64,000 nucleotides of DNA from Fuerstiella sp. Lineage in GTDB: Bacteria > Planctomycetota > Planctomycetia > Planctomycetales > Planctomycetaceae. The notes under the pieces were generated by a model, which was not told the origin of the DNA, searched no databases, and saw only the letters and a list, made by a program, of their open reading frames with translations. Positions 19,108 through 28,373 of the stretch are shown here, piece by piece. The stretch is from contig JABABI010000020.1 in the NCBI GenBank assembly GCA_014238335.1, positions 1-64,000 on the forward strand, read 5' to 3'. Position 1 is the first letter of the stretch. Every line of letters starts with the position of its first letter. The position numbers and the translations under genes are program-made.

Positions 19108-19146
19108 GGCATGATCCGCTCGGAACAGAAATCCAGGCGGAAAAAA

Positions 19147-19293
19147 ATGATCGAGCCGGAAACTTCGTCGCTGCGCTCAGCCTCCGATGACGGAACAAAC
19201 TCTATCCGGAAACAGCGGAAACAGCGGAAACAGGCCGCACCTGCCGCAGGCCCCCCACGTGTCCGACTGAAATATGTTACAACACGTCCATGA
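19147..19293 (+). CDS. Small basic ORF coupled to the SprT-like gene (tentative)
   Basis: A 48-codon frame with ATG at 19147 preceded by AGGCGG seven bases upstream. Its TGA overlaps the ATG of the SprT-like gene as ATGA, while that gene has no good ribosome site of its own. The product holds three KQR units from a nine-base tandem repeat and is rich in Arg, Lys and Pro. It could be a real small protein or a leader peptide that opens translation of the next gene. An in-frame ATG at 19111 would add 12 residues but has no spaced ribosome site. Confidence 0.4.
   Translation: MIEPETSSLRSASDDGTNSIRKQRKQRKQAAPAAGPPRVRLKYVTTRP
19207..19233. repeat. 9-bp tandem repeat, three units
   Basis: CGGAAACAG three times in direct succession. 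In the small frame at 19147 it encodes repeated KQR; copy-number change would keep the frame. Confidence 0.8.
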
Positions 19294-20060
19294 AACCATC
19301 GCTGCAGAAACTGGAACAGCTGGTCCGAAACAGCCGGACGACAAAAATCGAACGTCGACAGCTGAACCAGCTTATCGCCGACAATATCTTTGCGACGTCA
19401 CCCTATCTCACGAAGGCGAATTTTGAGACCCTGCACGCCAGCGACATTCAACTGCTATATGAACTGTACGATGAGAACTACTTCTGTGGTCTTCTGCAGT
19501 CGACTCTCAGTTCAAAGCTGCTGTCGTTTCGCCTCTCAAAGCGCATGACCAGAGCGGGCGGTAAGACGACTCGCTGGACAGATCCCCGCCGACGTCGCCC
19601 AACACGTTATGAAATCGCCGTCGCCACGACGCTGCTGTATCAGTCATTTCAGGAGCCGGAACGCTCGGTCACAGTGACGGGATTCGAATGTGTCAACCGG
19701 CTGGAGGGTCTGATGCGCGTGATGGAACACGAACTGATTCACCTTATTGAGATGCTGATCTGGTCCAGCTCAAGCTGCGCTATGTGCCGTTTTCAGGACA
19801 TTGCCGGGCGAGTCTTCGGGCATACGCATCATCAGCACGAGCTGCTGACTCCGTCTGATTTGGCCGACCGGGACTATGGTATTCGTACCGGTTCAAAAGT
19901 CCGCTTTGATATTCAGGGCCACAGTCATGAGGGCGTCGTCAATCGAATCACCAAACGCGCCACCGTTCTTGTTGTTGACCCTCAAGGCCAGCCATATTCT
20001 GACGGACACAAGTACGTGAAGTTCTATGTCCCCCTGCGAAAGCTGGAAGCCGTGGAGTGA
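19290..20060 (+). CDS. SprT-like zinc metalloprotein
   Basis: A 256-residue protein with 'VMEHELIHLIEMLIW' (HExxH, near residue 150) inside a helix and a further 'HTHHQHELL' that may provide a zinc ligand, as in SprT-like/Spartan-type domains. The N-terminal half is helical and charged; the C-terminal part ('GSKVRFDIQGHSHEGVVNRITKRATVLV', about residues 208-250) looks like a small SH3-like beta-barrel. SprT relatives include proteases acting on DNA-protein crosslinks, but substrate and activity here are not established. It is apparently translated by coupling from the small ORF before it. Confidence 0.75.
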   Translation: MKPSLQKLEQLVRNSRTTKIERRQLNQLIADNIFATSPYLTKANFETLHASDIQLLYELYDENYFCGLLQSTLSSKLLSFRLSKRMTRAGGKTTRWTDPRRRRPTRYEIAVATTLLYQSFQEPERSVTVTGFECVNRLEGLMRVMEHELIHLIEMLIWSSSSCAMCRFQDIAGRVFGHTHHQHELLTPSDLADRDYGIRTGSKVRFDIQGHSHEGVVNRITKRATVLVVDPQGQPYSDGHKYVKFYVPLRKLEAVE

Positions 20061-20160
20061 CGTTGCCGCCGTGAATTCGATGGGCGTCGGATGGAATCCT
20101 GGCAAATGCTGCGTCCAGGTTCGACGATCTTACGATGCAAACAGTCACATCGATTCTCAA

Positions 20161-22110
20161 TCAGTCAGCCGGCAGTGATTGAGACGCGTGTTCAGACCGA
20201 TCGAATATCTTCCAGTCAGCCGTTTTCATCATGCAAGTGGCAACGGCTTTAAATTCGCCTGTTGGATTCACAATGAACGGACGCCCGGGAAGTTCCAGCT
20301 GCAGCAGTAATGACGTGATCATCCGGTCGTTCCGATCGGCCCTCAGACTGCTGCCTGCCCGCGTGTTGGAATCGACGCATACGACGAACAGTCGTTCTTC
20401 CGGGAAGTGCCTCAGCTCTTTCTTAACCAGCCATGCGACAAGACAGTGTTCCTGTTTCAACAAAGCCGACTGCGTTTGCTTCAGCTCGTCAGCAGTCAAC
20501 TCGTGTGACACAAATGAGTCGCTGCGACGAACTTCGGTACGTTCTTTTTCTGCCGCGGCCCGAGCTTTCTCAAAATCATCCAGTTGCTGGCGAACGCGTT
20601 TCAACGCACCGCGCTGACCCGTCTTGGAAAAATGGTGTTCCAGTACATCGCCGACGGACTGAGTCCATTCGACTGTCTGCAGGCTGAGCACGTGCTGCAG
20701 CAAGTCCTCACCGTCGTCGTGCCCATGGCTCAAACGAAGCTGTCCCAGAGCAAACGTAGCGCCGACATGGTCCGGCCTGAGCTCCAGCATCCGTCGCAAA
20801 TTCGGTTCCGCCGCATCCAGTCCCTGCACATCCAGAATTTTTCGCGTCTGTGTCCACAGCTCAGCCGCGTCCTGCGGCGCCGATGATGGGATTTGCTCTG
20901 CCGTCTGCGGAAGACTCGCGATCGCGGAAATGCGTCGATTTCGGTCTCGCCAGATCGACAACACGGTATTTCGCCAGCGTTTGTCAATATCCTCTTCAAT
21001 CAGTTGCATGTCCTTTGTCAGCAAGCCTTCGGCGGCCGAAATTTCAGGCGCCGCGGGAAATCCGGTGGACCGCATTTGCTGAGCAGAAATACCGATCGCG
21101 TTAAGACGCTCGGACAGGGACGGATGTGTATCTTCATTATTGGTGACTCTTTGTAGCGCATAATCGCACCATCTCGCAGCGTTCTCGGCAATTGGCCCAT
21201 CACGATAGGCGGCTGACAGACGTTTGCACAGATTGCCAGGCGGATCGGGAGACGATTCCGTTTCTGCCCACAGATTTCTCCAAAATTCCTGTTCCAGCAT
21301 GTGCCCCGTGCAGTCAATGCGCCACAGTGCTGCTGCTGCATAGTCTGAGTTCGTCGCTTCTACAGCAATGCGGTCCGCCATGAATTCGTTCTGTCGAGAC
21401 AGCACGAATGCTCGCGCGTGAAAACGAGGCCAGTACCAGTTAAGAAACTTCGAGACGAACGTTCCGGCAGTGCGAATGAATCCGCTGCCGGAATTCTGCT
21501 GCAATTTAAGAAACAGTTTTTCCCATGACTGATGCATCTGATAGATTCGATTGCCCTGGCGACCGTGCCGCTTCGAAATGTGTCCAAACTCGTGAGCCAG
21601 CACGGACGCCACTTCCTGAGGTGACGCGGCCAGCAGCAGGGGCACTCCCAGAATCAGCCATGATCGTGACCATCCAAAAATCCCCAGCCGTGGGGTCTGC
21701 ACGACCGCGGCGTTGAAGTCTTCCGTCAGCAGGACCTGATGGATCTCCGGACAATCAAGGTCACGTCGCAGCAGAGCGATCAGCTTGTGCAGTTCCGGAG
21801 CTTCATCATCGCGCAGATGTCGCCCCTGGGGTTCGTAAGGATCCACCAGGACAAGGGCACCAACCTGCCCAAGGCCGAATGTCATCAAGACACCGCCGAT
21901 TATCACCAACACGATCCCGACGCCCGGCCAGAAGATCCCAGCCACAAAAAGCGTCAGGCCTCCCCCAATCAGCAGACACGTCAGGAGGATAACCACGGCG
22001 TATCCCAGCAACAGCCACAACCAGGTGTGACTGGCCAGTGCAGCAGGCCGGTCGGCAAACCGAGTCTCGATGCTGTCGACCAGATCATCGAAGTAGCCAC
22101 GGTCCATCAT
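20161..22110 (-). CDS. Membrane M48-family metallopeptidase
   Basis: A 649-residue protein starting at ATG 22110, which overlaps the upstream stop codon as ATGA. Two or three membrane helices (about residues 28-85) precede the zinc protease core: 'SVLAHEFGHISKRHG' gives the HExxH motif and 'RQNEFMADRIA' the third ligand Glu, as in HtpX/Ste24 relatives. The C-terminal half has TPR-like helices ('AEPNLRRMLELRPDHVGATFALGQL') and a long charged segment. M48 membrane proteases degrade damaged membrane proteins or process lipoproteins. The tight coupling with the zinc-ribbon/TPR membrane protein upstream implies that the two act together. Confidence 0.85.
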   Translation of the reverse strand: MMDRGYFDDLVDSIETRFADRPAALASHTWLWLLLGYAVVILLTCLLIGGGLTLFVAGIFWPGVGIVLVIIGGVLMTFGLGQVGALVLVDPYEPQGRHLRDDEAPELHKLIALLRRDLDCPEIHQVLLTEDFNAAVVQTPRLGIFGWSRSWLILGVPLLLAASPQEVASVLAHEFGHISKRHGRQGNRIYQMHQSWEKLFLKLQQNSGSGFIRTAGTFVSKFLNWYWPRFHARAFVLSRQNEFMADRIAVEATNSDYAAAALWRIDCTGHMLEQEFWRNLWAETESSPDPPGNLCKRLSAAYRDGPIAENAARWCDYALQRVTNNEDTHPSLSERLNAIGISAQQMRSTGFPAAPEISAAEGLLTKDMQLIEEDIDKRWRNTVLSIWRDRNRRISAIASLPQTAEQIPSSAPQDAAELWTQTRKILDVQGLDAAEPNLRRMLELRPDHVGATFALGQLRLSHGHDDGEDLLQHVLSLQTVEWTQSVGDVLEHHFSKTGQRGALKRVRQQLDDFEKARAAAEKERTEVRRSDSFVSHELTADELKQTQSALLKQEHCLVAWLVKKELRHFPEERLFVVCVDSNTRAGSSLRADRNDRMITSLLLQLELPGRPFIVNPTGEFKAVATCMMKTADWKIFDRSEHASQSLPAD

Positions 22111-24689
22111 TGGCGGCTGCCTGCAGTTTTGTGAATTCGCTGCAGCAACAGATATGGTGGCCTGCGACGAACCATCATCGCCTGTGCAGCATTGAAAAAC
22201 TGTCGGCGAAGGTCGTCTGAGTCCGCTCGCAGCCCCAGACATGTCAATATCGCTGCCTTGTCCATTGGCTGTTCATGAACCAGTCGTAATTCTTCGATGA
22301 GTCCGGCGCTGATTGTTTCTGCACTCAGGATACGCGTTGTGGTTTCTATCCGTGGCCCCAGTCCTCTTAATCGCTCCAACGTCCTGTCGTACCAGATTTC
22401 AGCGTTGCCGACGTCACCATCGGCGTGGAACGCCAATGCACATATCAGTGGCAGCCACCGATTCATCTGGTCGTCGTTCGGCTCATAGCGTGCCGCAAAC
22501 TCGGACGCGCCGCCTGATTCGATGCAAGCCATTTGTTCCAGCGGCTCCAGGTGTTCCGATTTTCCGGCAAACTCTATGCAGGCTTCAACCTGGCCCTGGA
22601 AGTAAGACATCATAGCCTGAACGCCGTACGCAGAATCCATCTGCTGCTCACCAAAGAGCTCTTTGTATGAGCCGACGGCCTTGTTGACAATCTGCTCAGC
22701 ATCTTCGATGCGATTCTGAACGACAAGAACCTCCGCCAGCAGTTCGGCAGTGCGCAATGCAGCAGGATCGTCAGCGAGACGGTTCTGGTACTGTTGCTCC
22801 AGCTCTGTCAGGTGTCCGATTCCCAGCATCGCCGTGTGTTGATAGGCCTGAACATCGTCGGGCGGCACGTGCCGCCCGATGGCCAGCTGAAAATCATCGG
22901 ACGCCGCCTCCCATTCCCCGTAACACAATTTCATGAAACCTTGCGAAAAATAGGGCCAGCCAAAATCCGGATCGATCTCGATGGCCTGTGACACCAAATT
23001 CCGTCCAAGTTCGAGGTTCTTATCGAAACGACCTCGAAGATATATGAGAATCGAATTCTGCGGGTCGGCCCGCAGAAATGTTTCGTACAGCGACAGTGTC
23101 TTTTCATATTCTCTGCTAACCTCAGGAAGATCCTGATACGTGCGGTGCCAGTGCAGCGCAACGGGACGCTGCTCGAGTTTCAATTCGAGCAGCGATCGCA
23201 GTCGAGGCATATCACCGGGCTGTGCGGATGACCTGAGCACCCTCAACAGGCTCGCATCGTCCGGATGACGCAGCAGGTTCCGCTCGGCCCAGGACCACGC
23301 CTGTACCTGATCAGACTGCCGCAGCATATTGAACGCGCTGGCCGCAGCGTTCGGTCCGCTGCCAATTTCCAGCCAGGCGATAGCCGTTCTGATCCGGACA
23401 TCCTGTTCACTGCTGACGGATACCGACTCCGAGGGCGTCTCAAATGCGAAATCCACGTGACTCTTCACGATCAGTGGATCTGTTCTCAAGTGTAATGACG
23501 GTGCGCGCGGGTGCACCGCGTAGTAAATCGTCGCATCCGCAAAGATTGCAGCGCGGCCGACGTTAACAATCCAGACTGGATTCTTTTCCCACCTTTCCCA
23601 GTAGCCAGCCTTAACGTCCAGCGTATGTTCTTCCACAACCGCACCCGCGACACGCACTCTGTGAACCCCCTCGGGCATCGTCAGTGTCAGTATACCCGTC
23701 ACCGACACCGGCAATTGTTCATCAATCCGAATCGTGGCGGCGAGACCAGTTTCGTTGATGACGGTCAACGTTCGATGACGTCGTATGTATTCGTTATTAA
23801 TGGCCATGCCAGTGGCGGCCAGCACGAGGACAATCGCAATCCCCAGCGTCCACCGCTGATTTGATGAGTACTGAGACGTGAACAGTCCGCGGACAGAATG
23901 TCGTGTCGCCGGAAGAACGGATTCCGTTCGTTCCAATGCTTTTTCTGACGTATTGACAAACGTGCGGACCTGGTGGTCTTTGGTGAGCTCCGGATACACT
24001 TTCAACAGGACCTCAAATATTTCGATGGCCTGTTCGTGGTCACCCGCCTGCTGAAAGTGACCGCCCAGATCGAATAATGGTTCCAGTCTATATTGCTGTT
24101 CTGCCCCGGGTTGCTCCAGAAAACGGAGAAGCTCCCGGGCTTCGTCGGGTTTGCCGTCGCGTAACCGCTGAGACGCAATGCCGACTCGCGCCTCCGGAAG
24201 CTCAGGATCCAGCCGAAAAGATCGCTCCCACAGTTCCGCGGCCTCGTCCGGAAGGCCGATAAAATCCAGATGAGCGGCGATGCCGGCGACCAGCTGAGCG
24301 CTTTCGGGGAACTCTTCCAGCATGGTGGAACGGAAGGCAGCTGCATCGTCGTATTGCTGAAACCCCAGCAGCTGTCCGTGAACTTCCAGCGCGGCTTCTT
24401 CTGACCGATCTTCCCGATACCGCTGAATGGCGGACGCCGTTTCCGACTGCCGGCCCGTTTGCCACTGCTTCAGGTCAATCGCAAAATGGCGATTGCAGAC
24501 GGCACACTGGTCAGATACGCGTTTACGCCCCAGAGGAAGAAGCGGGATGAACACAAAGACAAACCACAGCCGCGTTTCATAGGACGTCAGCTCAGCTTTG
24601 TGTCCGCAATGCTGACAGACGGCAGTACGGGATTTCTTATTCTTTCGTACGTAATAGTGCGTTCCAACACCATTGTAAGATTTGGGCAT
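22107..24689 (-). CDS. Zinc-ribbon/TPR membrane protein
   Basis: An 860-residue protein. The N-terminus has a four-Cys zinc ribbon: Cys 25 and 28 in 'CQHCG', Cys 62 and 65 in 'CAVC', with a hydrophobic 'WFVFVFIPLLPLG' between them, as in zinc-ribbon_15-like domains. Tetratricopeptide-type helices follow (about residues 90-250), then a single membrane helix (about 280-300). The remainder has a beta-rich region with 'EGVHRVRVAGAVVEEHTLDV' and many more TPR-like helices. It is likely a membrane scaffold with a large C-terminal repeat domain on the far side of the membrane. No enzymatic motif is seen. It is coupled to the M48 protease gene. Confidence 0.75.
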   Translation of the reverse strand: MPKSYNGVGTHYYVRKNKKSRTAVCQHCGHKAELTSYETRLWFVFVFIPLLPLGRKRVSDQCAVCNRHFAIDLKQWQTGRQSETASAIQRYREDRSEEAALEVHGQLLGFQQYDDAAAFRSTMLEEFPESAQLVAGIAAHLDFIGLPDEAAELWERSFRLDPELPEARVGIASQRLRDGKPDEARELLRFLEQPGAEQQYRLEPLFDLGGHFQQAGDHEQAIEIFEVLLKVYPELTKDHQVRTFVNTSEKALERTESVLPATRHSVRGLFTSQYSSNQRWTLGIAIVLVLAATGMAINNEYIRRHRTLTVINETGLAATIRIDEQLPVSVTGILTLTMPEGVHRVRVAGAVVEEHTLDVKAGYWERWEKNPVWIVNVGRAAIFADATIYYAVHPRAPSLHLRTDPLIVKSHVDFAFETPSESVSVSSEQDVRIRTAIAWLEIGSGPNAAASAFNMLRQSDQVQAWSWAERNLLRHPDDASLLRVLRSSAQPGDMPRLRSLLELKLEQRPVALHWHRTYQDLPEVSREYEKTLSLYETFLRADPQNSILIYLRGRFDKNLELGRNLVSQAIEIDPDFGWPYFSQGFMKLCYGEWEAASDDFQLAIGRHVPPDDVQAYQHTAMLGIGHLTELEQQYQNRLADDPAALRTAELLAEVLVVQNRIEDAEQIVNKAVGSYKELFGEQQMDSAYGVQAMMSYFQGQVEACIEFAGKSEHLEPLEQMACIESGGASEFAARYEPNDDQMNRWLPLICALAFHADGDVGNAEIWYDRTLERLRGLGPRIETTTRILSAETISAGLIEELRLVHEQPMDKAAILTCLGLRADSDDLRRQFFNAAQAMMVRRRPPYLLLQRIHKTAGSRQ

Positions 24690-24698
24690 AACGTCGAC

Positions 24699-25286
24699 CT
24701 ACAACGTCCCTTTTGACGACGGGACGCCCGGCTGGCGCGGATCAACCTCAACAGCACGACGCAACGCGCGAGCCGTGCCCTTAAAAGTTGCCTCGGAAAT
24801 GTGATGGCTGTTTGACCCGTGATGCAGAATCATGTGCAGATTCATCATCGTATTCGACGCCACTGCATTCCAGAATTCCTGAACCAATTCGGTATCGAAG
24901 TCACCGATTTTCTCAGTCGGAAAATCGACGCGAAACACAAACGCGAATCGTCCACTCAGATCCAGAGATGACGTAACAAGGGTCTCTTCCATCGGCAGCG
25001 ACATGCTTCCGTAACGCACGATTCCCTGCTTGTCCCCAAGAGCCTCGTTTATGGCCCTGCCCAGACAAATGCCGACGTCTTCGACGGTATGGTGGTGATC
25101 TACGTGCAAATCGCCACGGGCCTGTACATTCAGGTCGAACAGACCATGGCGCGCGAACAGTGTCAGCATGTGATCAAAAAAACCGATGCCGGTGTCGATC
25201 GTGTGCTGACCGGCCCCATCCAGATTAATACTTAGCTCGATTTCTGTTTCGGCCGTTTGTCGGCTGATCGCCGCGTTTCGTGACAT
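24699..25286 (-). CDS. hisB: Imidazoleglycerol-phosphate dehydratase
   Basis: Sixth step of histidine synthesis: dehydration of imidazole glycerol phosphate to imidazole acetol phosphate, with a manganese cluster. The two metal motifs are '[14 protein letters not shown]' near residue 63 and '[19 protein letters not shown]' near residue 157. At 195 residues it is the stand-alone dehydratase without the phosphatase domain found in E. coli HisB. It lies 26 bases after the DUF1501 stop codon and 9 bases before the zinc-ribbon gene, all on the minus strand, so read-through is likely, but no functional link is apparent. Confidence 0.95.
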   Translation of the reverse strand: MSRNAAISRQTAETEIELSINLDGAGQHTIDTGIGFFDHMLTLFARHGLFDLNVQARGDLHVDHHHTVEDVGICLGRAINEALGDKQGIVRYGSMSLPMEETLVTSSLDLSGRFAFVFRVDFPTEKIGDFDTELVQEFWNAVASNTMMNLHMILHHGSNSHHISEATFKGTARALRRAVEVDPRQPGVPSSKGTL

Positions 25287-25312
25287 TGTTTTAATTCAAA
25301 GAAAACAGGAAG

Positions 25313-26749
25313 TTAGAACAGTTCGTACAGCGGCTCACCCGCTTCCAGCAATTGGTAGGGACGGCCCTGCGAGTCTTTCGCCTCAAGGTTGGTGATACCC
25401 ATGGCATGGTACACCGTCTGAACCACGTGAGCGGGAGTCACGGGATTCTCTGCGGGGTATTCTCCAAGTCGATCACTTGATCCATAGACTCGACCCCCCT
25501 GTATACCGCCGCCAGCGACGACATTGGTCAGTAGATGAGTCCAGTGATCGCGGCCAGCGCCTGATACGCCACCCGATCGTGGATCACCAATTTTAGGAGT
25601 TCGTCCCATCTCACTGCTGACCAGCAAGGATGTCTGGTCCAATAGATTGCGTTGGGCGAGATCTTCCACCAGGGCCGAAAAACACTGATCGAATTCCGGC
25701 AGCAGATCATCTTTCAGACAGTCGAAGTTGCTGCCGTGAGTATCCCAGCTGCCGGCACTGCGGCATTTTTTTGCCAATGGTGTGCCGATGCCATCACCCA
25801 GCCAGAAAACTGTGATGAACGGGACACCGGCTTCGACCAGTCGACGCGCCAGCAGCAGGCTCATACCGTTTACCGTTTCACCATAGCGTTGACGGAGTTG
25901 AACAGGTTCCCTGGACACGTCGAAAGCTTTCGTCGTCTGAGCGGACGACAACATCGAAAACGCACGCTGCTGCTGCTGTGTGAAGATCCCTGTGGCACTC
26001 TCATCGATGTGGCGCCTGGCATCGTCGAGTGCCGTCAGCAACTCGGCTCGCGACGCGACCCGTGACGTGTCTGTTCCCGCCTGCAGCTCAAGCGCAGGTG
26101 CAGAAAACGAAAGCGGGGTCTCGTTGCTGCCCTGCACATACAGAGGATCATATTGAACTCCCAATCGAGCCGAAAACTGCCCGGGGCGAGTGTACGGTTT
26201 GCGGCTGGGCATGTGAGGCAGCGTCAGCGCATTCGGCAGAAAGGCATGTCGGTTCCGCCTGGAAGCCGCCACTGCCCCCATGAACGGCCAATCATCCGGA
26301 TACGGCGTTCTGTCATTCCCCTTGATCAGAAACGTTTGATCCGGTGCGTGTCCGGTCAAGTTGTAGTAATAGCCGCCGTGATGATCATTCGTGTTGACCG
26401 TTCCGGACACAGAGCGAATGAGGGACAGGTGGTGGGCCTGCTGCGCCAGAAGGGGCAAATGCTCACACAACTGAATGTCAGCGGCGCTGGTGGCGATTGG
26501 CTGAAACGGACCCCGATACTCCGCTGGCGCGGCGGGTTTCATATCCCACGTATCAATCTGTGATGCCCCGCCACACAGAAAAAACAAAATCGTCGACTTT
26601 GCATGGCCTCCGCTTCCGGCATTCCGCAGACCGCCGGAGTCGGCAGAGCTGAATGAATTGTCAGCGTGCGGGACCAGTCCGCCGATTGTTGCCAGACTGG
26701 TCGCTGAGGCAATAAGCATTCGACGACGATCAACGGGATCATTCAACAT
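25313..26749 (-). CDS. DUF1501 exported protein
   Basis: A 478-residue DUF1501 protein with N-terminal 'DRRRMLIASATSLATIGG', a Tat-like signal. Family marks are 'STILFFLCGGASQIDTWDMKP', 'RSVSGTVNTNDHHGGYYYNLTG' and 'LLVSSEMGRTPKIGD'. It is more divergent than the other three copies in the window and belongs to the branch with 'HHGGYYYNLTGHAPD'. No cytochrome-type DUF1553 partner is adjacent; the neighbour downstream is hisB. Function unknown, probably exported and folded before export. Confidence 0.87.
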   Translation of the reverse strand: MLNDPVDRRRMLIASATSLATIGGLVPHADNSFSSADSGGLRNAGSGGHAKSTILFFLCGGASQIDTWDMKPAAPAEYRGPFQPIATSAADIQLCEHLPLLAQQAHHLSLIRSVSGTVNTNDHHGGYYYNLTGHAPDQTFLIKGNDRTPYPDDWPFMGAVAASRRNRHAFLPNALTLPHMPSRKPYTRPGQFSARLGVQYDPLYVQGSNETPLSFSAPALELQAGTDTSRVASRAELLTALDDARRHIDESATGIFTQQQQRAFSMLSSAQTTKAFDVSREPVQLRQRYGETVNGMSLLLARRLVEAGVPFITVFWLGDGIGTPLAKKCRSAGSWDTHGSNFDCLKDDLLPEFDQCFSALVEDLAQRNLLDQTSLLVSSEMGRTPKIGDPRSGGVSGAGRDHWTHLLTNVVAGGGIQGGRVYGSSDRLGEYPAENPVTPAHVVQTVYHAMGITNLEAKDSQGRPYQLLEAGEPLYELF

Positions 26750-27126
26750 TAAGACACTCTCCAGTGAAAACGCGACACACGCTCAGCTCATTATGATATC
26801 GACCCCGTGTATTCAGCAACACGGAGTCGTAAGGAAATATCATTCTGTACCGTTCGAAAGGATCACGCCCGCGCCCCGGCCCATAACGACATTACCGAAA
26901 TTTCCAAACAGATCGGGTCCCAATCTATCGTTCTGATCCACACGAACTGCGTTGGACGGACTGAGCCAATCCAGAATACGCACAACAAACACGAAACCGA
27001 AGCATCAAAAATCCTGACGTTGTTGACGGTCACTGATCCTGGCCTGTTGTAACTTGCTGCGCAACCGCCTGCCGGCCAGAATAGGGTGAGTCACGTGCTG
27101 ACGATATTCGACCAAAGGATTTTGTT
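26750..27126. other. Divergent intergenic region
   Basis: About 375 bases between the DUF1501 gene and the LRR gene, no supported gene. It holds a possible promoter for the LRR gene (27023-27052). Confidence 0.5.
27023..27052 (+). promoter_or_regulatory. Possible promoter of the LRR lipoprotein gene
   Basis: TTGACG and TTGTAA separated by 18 bases, about 75 bases before the ATG. The -35 is good, the -10 is weak. Confidence 0.3.
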
Positions 27127-28359
27127 ATGTCAATTTACACGAGTGCCAGTTTGCGGCGGCGTCTGACATTTCTACTGCTGGTGCCCGTCGCATTGGTGAG
27201 CCCTGGGTGCGAACAGGCCGGAGACGTGTTGAATGATGTGAAATCGACGGTGACCGGCGAGCAGGAAGCATCGGTCTCTGAGGAAGAAACCGGCAAGTCT
27301 CTCCCTCTTCAAGCCCCGCCGACAGCGACGAAGGTTCCGACGCCACAGCCGGCGACGATGGAGGAAATCCTGTCGAACTTCACGAAACTTGCACCGCACG
27401 AAATCTCTGACGGTGCTTTGGCAAATGTTGTGTCTTCGGCCGAAGCAGCGGCCCGCATCACCGAGCTCGAACTCGAGGGGGGCGGCGTTAGCGGTGAGGG
27501 ACTGAGGCACTTGAGTTTGATGCCCAATCTGAATTCGTTGACGATCAACAACGGTAAAATGTCGACGGCCGAGCTGGCGAACATTGCCCGCGCAACGTCG
27601 CTCAGGAATCTTTACATGGGTGGGTCCAAAACGGACGATGAGTTAATCGAAGAGCTGTCGACTCTGAATCAACTTGAAACACTCGAAGTGTGGGCTACGC
27701 CGATTTCTCCAATGGCCGTCAATGGCCTGAGCAAGCTGCAGAACCTGAAGAATCTTGATCTTGCAGGTACAAGAATTGACGACGCGGCCGTCGCTGGCCT
27801 GGCCTCTCTTTCATTGCGAAGTCTCAATTTGTCAAAAACCAAAATTACAGATGCGTCCATTCCCGTTCTTCTGAACATCAAGACGCTGGAATCTCTGACG
27901 GTCGCGCAGACCGATGTAACGGGCGCCGCATTCAAGGGATACAGCAAGGCAAACCTAAAAAAACTTGACGTGAGTGCGACACAGTTTGGTATCGACGGGT
28001 TCGCGGCCATCAGGGGAATGAAATCTCTGGAAGAACTGAACGTCCATGACGCTGGCCTGGTGGAGCACACAGATGCGAACGTGTTTCGAACATTCCCCAG
28101 GCTGAAGATCCTGAATGCGGGCGCGAATTCGATTACGGACGCGGGAATGAAGGTCTTCTTTAAGGGGCACAGAAGCCTGGAAGAGCTGAACCTGGGCGGC
28201 AACCAATGGATTACCAACAACGGACTGGAGGCCCTTGTCGCAGTCAAGTCGCTCAAGAGGCTCGACGTCAAGGATACGGTCGTCGGCGAATTAGGTGCCA
28301 GAGCGTTAAAAGAACGACTGCCTGACTGTTCCATCATTACGTCAACGGGAAAATTCTAA
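27127..28359 (+). CDS. Leucine-rich-repeat lipoprotein
   Basis: A 410-residue protein. The N-terminus has a lipoprotein signal ending in 'LVSPGC', so it is probably lipid-anchored at Cys 28. A Pro/Thr/Glu-rich linker follows, then about eleven leucine-rich repeats of 23-25 residues ('LETLEVWATPISPMAVNGLSKLQNL' type) of the kind common in planctomycetes, from about residue 100 to the end. LRR domains bind other proteins; no catalytic domain is present. It is divergent from the DUF1501 gene on one side and convergent with the PQQ-like propeller gene on the other (14 bases between stop codons). Confidence 0.83.
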   Translation: MSIYTSASLRRRLTFLLLVPVALVSPGCEQAGDVLNDVKSTVTGEQEASVSEEETGKSLPLQAPPTATKVPTPQPATMEEILSNFTKLAPHEISDGALANVVSSAEAAARITELELEGGGVSGEGLRHLSLMPNLNSLTINNGKMSTAELANIARATSLRNLYMGGSKTDDELIEELSTLNQLETLEVWATPISPMAVNGLSKLQNLKNLDLAGTRIDDAAVAGLASLSLRSLNLSKTKITDASIPVLLNIKTLESLTVAQTDVTGAAFKGYSKANLKKLDVSATQFGIDGFAAIRGMKSLEELNVHDAGLVEHTDANVFRTFPRLKILNAGANSITDAGMKVFFKGHRSLEELNLGGNQWITNNGLEALVAVKSLKRLDVKDTVVGELGARALKERLPDCSIITSTGKF

Positions 28360-28373
28360 GAGCTCCCAGCTGG

